A stretch of 10,767 bases of DNA from Leucobacter sp. UBA1945 (GTDB lineage: Bacteria > Actinomycetota > Actinomycetes > Actinomycetales > Microbacteriaceae), in assembly GCA_002336855.1 (NCBI GenBank), contig DDEV01000070.1, positions 1 to 10,767 on the forward strand, read 5' to 3'. Positions within the stretch are counted from its first letter, which is position 1; each line of letters opens with the position of its first letter. Both the position numbers and the translations under genes were made by a program. This document shows, one piece after another, positions 6,230 through 10,767 of this stretch. Under the pieces are notes generated by a model, which did no database searches, was not told where the DNA came from, and saw only the letters and a list, made by a program, of their open reading frames with translations.

Positions 6230-7321
6230 GTGGAGAACCAGACCGAGGCGACGACCGAGATTCGCGTGACCGGCGAGAGCGAGTACGCGATCACCGTCGG
6301 GCGTGGCTTATTCGGCACGGTGGCAGGCGCGCTCGGCGACCGCGTGCACAAGGTGCTCATCGTGCACACCCCAACGGTCGGCCGCGTCGCCGAAGAACTG
6401 CGTGCCGAGCTGCACGATCACTACGGGCAGGTGCTGCTCGCAGAGGTGCCCGATGCCGAGGCCGCGAAGCGCGTTGAAGTTGCGGCGTTCTGCTGGCAGA
6501 TCATGGGTCAGGCAGACTTCACGAGAAGCGATGCGGTCATCGGCCTCGGTGGTGGTGCGGTCACCGACCTCGCCGGTTTCGTCGCCGCGACCTGGCTGCG
6601 CGGGGTGCGCCTCGTGCAGATTCCGACCACCGTGCTCGGCATGGTCGATGCGGCAGTCGGCGGCAAGACTGGCATCAACACCTCAGAGGGCAAGAACCTG
6701 GTCGGCTGCTTCTACGCGCCGAGCGCCGTGATCTGCGACCTCGACCTGCTCGAAACGCTGCCCCGAAACGAGATTCTCGCGGGCTTCGCCGAGGTCGCGA
6801 AGTGCGGCTTCATCGCTGAGCCTGAGATTCTCGACACGATCGAGGCCGACGTCGACCGTGCAACCGACCCGACGACACCCGAGTTTCGTCGTCTCATCGA
6901 ACTTGCGATCGGCGTGAAGGCGCGTGTCGTGAGCGAAGACTTCAAAGAGGGCGGCCTGCGCGAGATCTTGAATTACGGGCATACCCTCGGCCACGCGATC
7001 GAGCACGCCGAGCGGTATCAGTGGCGGCACGGCGTCGCGATTTCGATCGGCATGGTCTACGCCGCCGAGCTCGCGCGCATGGCGGGTCACCTTTCAGACA
7101 GCGCGGTGGATCGGCATCGCCGCGTGCTCGGCTTGCTCGGCCTGCCGCTCGCGTACCCTGCCGGGCGCTGGCCGGGCCTGCTGGCCACGATGCAGCGAGA
7201 CAAGAAGGCGCGTGCGGGCATGCTGCGCTTCATCGTGCTCGACGATATTGCGAAGCCGCGCGTGCTTGCCGGAGCAGACGAGTCGGTGCTGCAGTTCGCG
7301 TACCAGGAGATCGCGAACTAG
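6230..7321 (+). CDS. aroB: 3-Dehydroquinate synthase
   Basis: The enzyme cyclises DAHP to 3-dehydroquinate in the second step of the shikimate pathway, with NAD and a divalent metal. The 363-residue protein shows the NAD-binding GLGGGAVTDLAGFVAATW (105-122), IPTTVLGMVDAAVGGKTGIN (131-150), GKNLVG (154-159), and RNEILAGFAEVAKCGFI (179-195). Metal ligands by homology are E188, H251 (NYGHTLGHA) and H267 (WRHGVA). GTG 6230 begins four bases after the aroK stop and is preceded by a strong ribosome binding site. Length and motifs are normal. It closes the shikimate block; no terminator hairpin is visible in the 49 bases after its stop, so readthrough into the next gene is possible. Confidence 0.97.
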   Translation: MENQTEATTEIRVTGESEYAITVGRGLFGTVAGALGDRVHKVLIVHTPTVGRVAEELRAELHDHYGQVLLAEVPDAEAAKRVEVAAFCWQIMGQADFTRSDAVIGLGGGAVTDLAGFVAATWLRGVRLVQIPTTVLGMVDAAVGGKTGINTSEGKNLVGCFYAPSAVICDLDLLETLPRNEILAGFAEVAKCGFIAEPEILDTIEADVDRATDPTTPEFRRLIELAIGVKARVVSEDFKEGGLREILNYGHTLGHAIEHAERYQWRHGVAISIGMVYAAELARMAGHLSDSAVDRHRRVLGLLGLPLAYPAGRWPGLLATMQRDKKARAGMLRFIVLDDIAKPRVLAGADESVLQFAYQEIAN

Positions 7322-7334
7322 ACGCGTTCCGGTC

Positions 7335-7370
7335 TCGACCCTGCCCCGTATCAGCCGTTAGGCTAAACGG
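7335..7370 (+). promoter_or_regulatory. Probable leaderless promoter of the MFS gene
   Basis: TCGACC (7335-7340) resembles a TTGACC-type -35, then an 18-base spacer, then TAGGCT (7359-7364), a good TAnnnT -10. Six bases later comes GTG 7371, which would be the first transcribed base or close to it. There is no Shine-Dalgarno before this GTG. This spacing is the standard arrangement for leaderless mRNAs in Actinobacteria. Promoter assignment is by pattern only. Confidence 0.6.
7355..7370 (+). promoter_or_regulatory. Near-palindrome overlapping the -10 box (possible operator)
   Basis: CCGTTAG and CTAAACGG flank a central G, forming a near-perfect inverted repeat broken by one extra base. It covers the TAGGCT -10 and the presumed transcription start, a position from which a bound protein would block transcription. 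The central GTTAGGCTAA (7357-7366) equals the middle of the DtxR/IdeR iron-box consensus, but the outer bases of that box do not match. The regulator is therefore unknown. Confidence 0.35.
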
Positions 7371-8771
7371 GTGAGCGGGGTAGCTGGAGTCGAAGAAGCG
7401 CAGGGGTGGCGCACCTTTCTGCACGTACTCATCAACACCGCCGTCGCGGGGCTCACCACCAACTTTCTCTGGTTTTCGGTGATCTTCTGGATCTATCTCG
7501 AGACGAAGAGCATTCTCGCGGTGGGTGTGCTGAGCGGGGTCTACATGATCCTGTTTGCCGCGTGTTCGATGTGGTTCGGTTCGCTCGTCGATCGGTACCG
7601 CAAACGCCAGGTAATGATCGCGTCGGCATGGTTCTCGCTCATCGCGTTTGCCATCGGCTGCGTGATCTACTTCGCCCTGCCCGCGGGGGTGCTGCTCGAC
7701 TTGAGCGGGCCGTGGTTTTGGGTGTTCATTCTGATTGTGCTCGCGGGTTGCGTGGTCGAGCTGCTGCGCGGGCTCGCGCTCTCGACAACGGTGACGCTGC
7801 TGGTGCCCGAACCGAAACACGCCAACGCGAATGGGCTTGTGGGTACGGTCCAGGGCCTTTCGTTCATCGTGACCAGCGTGTTCAGCGGTCTGTCGATCGG
7901 CATGCTCGGCATGGGCGCGACCGTCGTCATCGCGTTGGTTCTCACGGCTCTTCCGGTGCTGCACCTGCACCTGCTTCGCATTCCTGAGCCGGCCATTGTG
8001 CACGACCCCAACCGAAGCGCCGTCGACTTCAAGGGCGGTTGGACGGCGATCCTCGCGGTTCCCGGGCTGCTCGGTCTGGTGTTTTTCACCACTTTCAACA
8101 ACCTCACGAGCGGTGTGTACATGGCGCTGCTCGATCCCTACGGCCTGAACATGTTCTCGGTCGAGATGTGGGGCATCGTCTTCGGCATTGCTGGCACCGG
8201 CTTCATCGTTGGCGGCGCGATCGTCGCGAAGTGGGGGCTCGGCAAGAATCCGCTGCGCACCATGCTGCTGCTCATCGCGGCACTCGGTGTGCTCGGTGCC
8301 GGATTCACCCTGCGGGAGTGGCCCTGGCTCTTCATCGTCGGCATCTGGCTCTTCATGGTGATGATGCCAGCGGTCGAGGCCGCCGAGCAGACGGTGATCC
8401 AGCGTGTGGTGCCCTATGAGACACAGGGGCGCGTCTTCGGTCTCGCGATGACGTTCGAAGCATCTGCCGCACCGATCACTTCGCTGTTGATCGCGCCGAT
8501 CGCACAGTTCTGGGTGGTGCCCTACATGCAGGGCGAGCGCGGGCAGCAGCAGTGGGGATGGCTGCTCGGCGAGGGCGAGAGCCGCGGCATCGCGCTGATC
8601 TTTCTGTGCGCGGGTGTCTTCATGATTCTGATCGCGTTCGCGGCGATGCTGACGAAGACGTATCGCACGCTGGTGCGCTCGTATCAGCAGGCGGCTCCCG
8701 CGGTTCCCGAGGTTCCAGAGGTTCCAGAGGTTCCCGGGGCCGTTACCGCATCACCTAAGATTGAAGAGTGA
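7371..8771 (+). CDS. MFS transporter, DHA3/MFS_3-like efflux type
   Basis: This 466-residue membrane protein has about 12 hydrophobic helices (roughly 15-42, 47-69, 82-103, 114-142, 160-180, 182-203, 224-245, 262-287, 294-313, 317-335, 354-384, 404-427), with a central loop at about 204-223. The motif-A-like loop GSLVDRYRKRQV (70-81) follows helix 2, and PYETQGRVFGL (348-358) before helix 11 is typical of DHA3-type exporters of the macrolide or siderophore efflux kind. Substrate cannot be predicted. The cytoplasmic C-terminus has four VPE-like repeats (445-456). GTG 7371 lacks a Shine-Dalgarno and lies six bases after a -10 box. Its stop overlaps the rpe start (GTGA at 8768-8771). It separates the aro and his blocks, and may have a different function from both. 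Confidence 0.88.
   Translation: MSGVAGVEEAQGWRTFLHVLINTAVAGLTTNFLWFSVIFWIYLETKSILAVGVLSGVYMILFAACSMWFGSLVDRYRKRQVMIASAWFSLIAFAIGCVIYFALPAGVLLDLSGPWFWVFILIVLAGCVVELLRGLALSTTVTLLVPEPKHANANGLVGTVQGLSFIVTSVFSGLSIGMLGMGATVVIALVLTALPVLHLHLLRIPEPAIVHDPNRSAVDFKGGWTAILAVPGLLGLVFFTTFNNLTSGVYMALLDPYGLNMFSVEMWGIVFGIAGTGFIVGGAIVAKWGLGKNPLRTMLLLIAALGVLGAGFTLREWPWLFIVGIWLFMVMMPAVEAAEQTVIQRVVPYETQGRVFGLAMTFEASAAPITSLLIAPIAQFWVVPYMQGERGQQQWGWLLGEGESRGIALIFLCAGVFMILIAFAAMLTKTYRTLVRSYQQAAPAVPEVPEVPEVPGAVTASPKIEE
8703..8738 (+). repeat. Four 9-bp tandem units encoding VPE/VPG at the MFS C-terminus
   Basis: Units GTTCCCGAG, GTTCCAGAG, GTTCCAGAG and GTTCCCGGG run at 8703-8711, 8712-8720, 8721-8729 and 8730-8738. 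They are in frame and encode VPE-VPE-VPE-VPG (residues 445-456). Units two and three are identical, suggesting recent copy-number change by slippage, which would not disturb the reading frame. Confidence 0.9.
8756..8761 (+). promoter_or_regulatory. Candidate -10 box for a leaderless rpe transcript
   Basis: TAAGAT fits TAnnnT and sits six bases before GTG 8768, the same spacing as at the MFS start. There is no Shine-Dalgarno before the rpe GTG. However, the box lies inside the MFS coding end (codons for PKIEE) and no good -35 is seen 16-19 bases upstream, so it may be coincidence, with rpe translated by coupling. Confidence 0.35.
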
Positions 8772-9430
8772 CCGCGCAGCGCATCAACCCGAGCATTCTG
8801 TCCGCCGATTTTGTGAACCTGCAGGCCGAGCTCGAGGCGATCTCGAGCGCCGACCTCGTGCACGTCGACGTGATGGACAACCACTTCGTGCCGAACCTCA
8901 CGATGGGGCCGCCCATTGTCGAGCGCATCCAGGCCGTATCGCCGATCCCGCTCGACATGCACTTGATGATCTCAGACGCAGACCGCTGGGCCCCAGGCTA
9001 CGCCGAGCAGGGCGCGTATTCGGTGACGTTTCACGCCGAAGCGACCGAAGACCCGGTGAAGCTCGCGCGACGCATTCGTGACATCGGCGCGCGCGCCGGC
9101 ATCGCGCTGAAGCCCGGCACCGACCCTGGGCCATACCTCGAGCTGTTGCCCGAGTTCGACCAGGTGCTCGTGATGACCGTCGAGCCCGGTTTCGGCGGCC
9201 AGAAGTTCATGGCAGACATGATGCCGAAGCTGCGCCGTTTCTCAGAGGCGAAGGCGAAGAGCGGGCTCGACGTGTGGCTGCAGGTCGACGGTGGCATCAC
9301 CGTCGACACGATCGGCATCGCCGCCGAGGCCGGGGCCGATACGTTCGTCGCGGGGTCGGCTGTCTACGGCGGCGTGCCCGAGCAGCGGATCGCCGAGCTG
9401 CGGCGTGCCGCAGCGAGCCATGCGCACTGA
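8768..9430 (+). CDS. rpe: Ribulose-phosphate 3-epimerase
   Basis: The enzyme interconverts ribulose 5-phosphate and xylulose 5-phosphate in the pentose phosphate pathway. The 220-residue TIM-barrel protein has family-normal length. Visible signatures are NPSILSADF (7-15) with S9, HVDVMDNHFVPNLTMGP (32-48) with metal ligand H32 and catalytic D34, DMHLMI (63-68) with H65, VEPGFGGQKF (138-147) and LQVDGGI (171-177) with the second catalytic acid D174. SAVYGG near 197-202 closes the phosphate-binding region. GTG 8768 overlaps the MFS stop by four bases and gives the expected N-terminus. The neighbouring hisE, hisG and hisF lie downstream; pairing rpe with his genes is common in Actinobacteria and fits a shared demand on ribose phosphate (inference). 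Confidence 0.96.
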   Translation: MTAQRINPSILSADFVNLQAELEAISSADLVHVDVMDNHFVPNLTMGPPIVERIQAVSPIPLDMHLMISDADRWAPGYAEQGAYSVTFHAEATEDPVKLARRIRDIGARAGIALKPGTDPGPYLELLPEFDQVLVMTVEPGFGGQKFMADMMPKLRRFSEAKAKSGLDVWLQVDGGITVDTIGIAAEAGADTFVAGSAVYGGVPEQRIAELRRAAASHAH

Positions 9431-9457
9431 CGCAGTACCCGCCGCCCGCAAACCCGA

Positions 9458-9463
9458 TACGAT
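9458..9463 (+). promoter_or_regulatory. Candidate -10 box for leaderless hisE
   Basis: TACGAT fits TAnnnT and ends eight bases before GTG 9472. The 41-base gap after rpe (9431-9471) has no Shine-Dalgarno and no terminator hairpin. A matching -35 is not evident at 16-19 bases upstream. The pattern suggests that hisE may be translated from a leaderless or very short-leader mRNA. Confidence 0.4.
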
Positions 9464-9471
9464 TGGTCAAC

Positions 9472-9735
9472 GTGAAGACATTCGACGAACTGTTCGCTGA
9501 GCTGAGCCAGAAGGCTGCTGAGCGACCCGAAGGCAGCGACACCGTGGCGAGGCTCGACGCCGGTGTGCATAGCATCGGCAAGAAGATCGTCGAAGAGGCA
9601 GCCGAGGTCTGGATGGCGGCTGAACATGAGAGCGATGCAGAGTGCGCTGAAGAGATCAGTCAGCTGCTCTACCATCTGCAGGTGCTCATGCTCGCCAAGG
9701 GCCTGAAGCTGCAAGACGTTTACCGATACCTCTAA
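9472..9735 (+). CDS. hisE: Phosphoribosyl-ATP pyrophosphatase
   Basis: The enzyme removes pyrophosphate from phosphoribosyl-ATP in the second step of histidine synthesis. I place the start at GTG 9472, giving 87 residues beginning MKTFDELFAELS, the typical actinobacterial HisE N-terminus; the open frame upstream to about 9274 only shadows rpe. The MazG-like all-helical fold shows GKKIVEEAAEVWMAA (36-50) with metal-binding E42 and E45, then EEISQLLYHLQVLML (60-74) with E61. The EISQ form, instead of the EaaD of many bacteria, is characteristic of the actinobacterial enzyme. HisE is a stand-alone protein here, not fused to the HisI cyclohydrolase. The gene ends 15 bases before hisG, so the two are likely co-transcribed. 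Confidence 0.95.
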   Translation: MKTFDELFAELSQKAAERPEGSDTVARLDAGVHSIGKKIVEEAAEVWMAAEHESDAECAEEISQLLYHLQVLMLAKGLKLQDVYRYL

Positions 9736-9737
9736 GC

Positions 9738-9743
9738 AAAGGA
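9738..9743 (+). promoter_or_regulatory. Shine-Dalgarno of hisG
   Basis: AAAGGA ends seven bases before ATG 9751 in the short hisE-hisG gap. It supports 9751 as the start and contrasts with the upstream hisE, which has no such site. Confidence 0.65.
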
Positions 9744-9750
9744 TCTTCAC

Positions 9751-10593
9751 ATGCTGCGCGTAGCAGTTCCGAACAAGGGTTCACTCTCAGAGATCGCGGC
9801 AGAGATGCTCGCCGAGGCCGGCTACAGCGGCCGTCGCGACAGCCGCAAGCTGGTGCATCGTGACGCCCGCAACGATGTCGAGTTTTTCTATCTGCGGCCG
9901 CGAGATATCGCCACTTACGTGGGATCGGGTGCGCTCGATGTCGGCATCACCGGTCGTGACCTGCTGCTCGATTCAGGTTCTGACGCGCGCGAGATCGCGC
10001 ATCTCGACTTCGGCGATTCGACGTTCCGCTTCGCCGCTCCGGTAGGTGCGGGCTTCACCGAGCTCTCGCAGCTCGAGGGCAAGCGGGTTGCCACCAGCTA
10101 CCCGAAGCTCGTCGATGACTTCTTGAGCGAGCGCGGGGTCACCGCGATCACGGTCAAGCTCGACGGCGCAGTGGAGTCTGCCGTGCAGCTCGGCGTCGCC
10201 GACGCGGTTGCAGACGTGGTCTCGACCGGGGCGACCCTCGCGACTGCGGGCCTCGAGATCTTCGGCCCGGTGATCCTCGAATCCACCGCAGTGCTGATCG
10301 GCGGCCCGAAACAGCACGAGGGCATCGCAAGGCTGCTGCGCCGCCTGCGCGGTGTGCTCGTCGCGCGCAAGTTCGTGATGGTCGAGTACGACCTCGAAGA
10401 ATCGCTGTTGAGCGACGCAATCGCGATCGCCGGCGGCATCGAGTCGCCTACGGTGTCACCCCTGCGCGACAACGGCTGGGTCGCCGTGCGCGTGATGATT
10501 CCGGCAGATGAGGCCAATGAGGTAATGGATCAGCTCGCCGACATCGGCGCGCGCGCCATCCTGGTGACCGCGATCCACGCCGCACGGCTCTAA
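9751..10593 (+). CDS. hisG: ATP phosphoribosyltransferase, long form
   Basis: The enzyme joins ATP and PRPP in the first, committed step of histidine synthesis and is normally feedback-inhibited by histidine. The 280-residue length shows the long (HisG_L) form, which needs no HisZ partner. Catalytic part: MLRVAVPNKGSLSE (1-14), RPRDIATYVGSGALDVGITG (49-68), and the PRPP loop ADVVSTGATL (154-163) preceded by LDGAVESAVQLGVADA (137-152). The C-terminal ACT-like regulatory domain spans about 205-280, including ESPTVSPL (231-238) and VMDQLADIGARAILV (258-272). It closely resembles mycobacterial HisG from memory. ATG 9751 has a good ribosome binding site. Eleven bases separate it from hisF. The presence of the regulatory domain supports allosteric control by histidine; this is a family property. 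Confidence 0.96.
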   Translation: MLRVAVPNKGSLSEIAAEMLAEAGYSGRRDSRKLVHRDARNDVEFFYLRPRDIATYVGSGALDVGITGRDLLLDSGSDAREIAHLDFGDSTFRFAAPVGAGFTELSQLEGKRVATSYPKLVDDFLSERGVTAITVKLDGAVESAVQLGVADAVADVVSTGATLATAGLEIFGPVILESTAVLIGGPKQHEGIARLLRRLRGVLVARKFVMVEYDLEESLLSDAIAIAGGIESPTVSPLRDNGWVAVRVMIPADEANEVMDQLADIGARAILVTAIHAARL

Positions 10594-10604
10594 CGGCGGC
10601 ACGC

Positions 10605-10767
10605 ATGTCTGTTGCCGTTCGCGTCATTCCGTGCCTCGACGTCGCCGCCGGGCGAGTCGTCAAGGGCGTCAACTTTCTGAACCTTCGCGACGCGGGTGAC
10701 CCTGTCGAGCTCGCAGCGCGCTACGCCGAGCAGGGAGCCGATGAGCTGACCTTTCTCGACGTCACCG
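10605..10767 (+). CDS. hisF: Imidazole glycerol phosphate synthase cyclase subunit, N-terminal part (partial)
   Basis: The gene starts at ATG 10605 and runs off the right edge after 54 full codons. The first residues, MSVAVRVIPCLDVAAGRVVK, are the standard HisF N-terminus, with D12 the expected catalytic base and K20 next to the glycine of VKGVNF. NLRDAGDPVELAARYAEQGADELTFLDVT continues strands and helices 1-2 of the TIM barrel (LRDAGDP and ELTFLD are family hallmarks). HisF forms imidazole glycerol phosphate and AICAR using ammonia delivered by HisH, which is not in the window. The 11-base gap after hisG has only a weak GGCGG-like ribosome binding site. Confidence 0.95.
   Translation, partial: MSVAVRVIPCLDVAAGRVVKGVNFLNLRDAGDPVELAARYAEQGADELTFLDVT

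Noticed and set aside
7322..7370. Possible intrinsic terminator after aroB
   Set aside because: The only inverted repeat there is the short one over the MFS -10 box; no stable GC stem followed by a T-tract is present.
9274..9471. Upstream extension of hisE to 9274
   Set aside because: It overlaps the conserved VDGGI end of rpe; HisE homologues begin with KTFDELFAEL, matching GTG 9472.

Overview
This window is a tightly packed stretch of a high-GC bacterial chromosome. Fourteen genes, twelve complete and two cut by the window edges, all lie on the + strand. Longest intergenic gap is 62 bases. The organism is very probably an actinobacterium, most likely of the Microbacteriaceae (Leucobacter-like). 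Reasons are the order alaS-ruvX-mltG-aroE-aroC-aroK-aroB, the actinobacterial forms of HisE (EISQLLYH motif), HisG and AroE, six GTG starts, and TAnnnT boxes placed 6 to 8 bases upstream of GTG starts that have no Shine-Dalgarno, as in leaderless actinobacterial genes. The family call is an inference from gene content and sequence style; no 16S or tRNA gene is present.

Layout. 1-187: 3' end of alaS. 191-706: ruvX (YqgF-type nuclease). 703-1809: mltG (peptidoglycan endolytic transglycosylase). 1802-2677: aroE. 2671-3471 and 3474-4250: a Nudix hydrolase and a LACTB2-like metallo-beta-lactamase-fold protein, lying as a pair between two shikimate genes. 4313-5509 aroC, 5506-6225 aroK and 6230-7321 aroB complete the shikimate block. 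7371-8771: a 12-helix MFS transporter behind its own probable leaderless promoter. 8768-9430 rpe, 9472-9735 hisE, 9751-10593 hisG and 10605-end hisF (partial) form the start of a pentose-phosphate/histidine block.

How the genes fit together. aroB, aroE, aroK and aroC cover dehydroquinate synthesis, dehydroshikimate reduction, shikimate phosphorylation and chorismate formation; dehydratase and EPSP synthase genes are not in the window. hisG, hisE and hisF are steps 1, 2 and the cyclase half of the imidazole-glycerol-phosphate synthase step of histidine synthesis. rpe acts in the pentose phosphate pathway that supplies ribose phosphate and erythrose 4-phosphate, precursors of histidine and aromatics respectively. 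Most neighbours overlap or sit within a few bases (ATGA, GTGA, ATGCTGA and GTGACTGA junctions), so alaS to aroB may be read as one long transcript, with an additional start likely before the MFS gene.

I found no CRISPR array, mobile element, tRNA, rRNA or convincing new system. Points most worth a second look are the MFS promoter with an overlapping near-palindrome, the basic N-terminal extension of AroK, the embedded Nudix/MBL pair, and the VPE tandem repeat at the MFS C-terminus.
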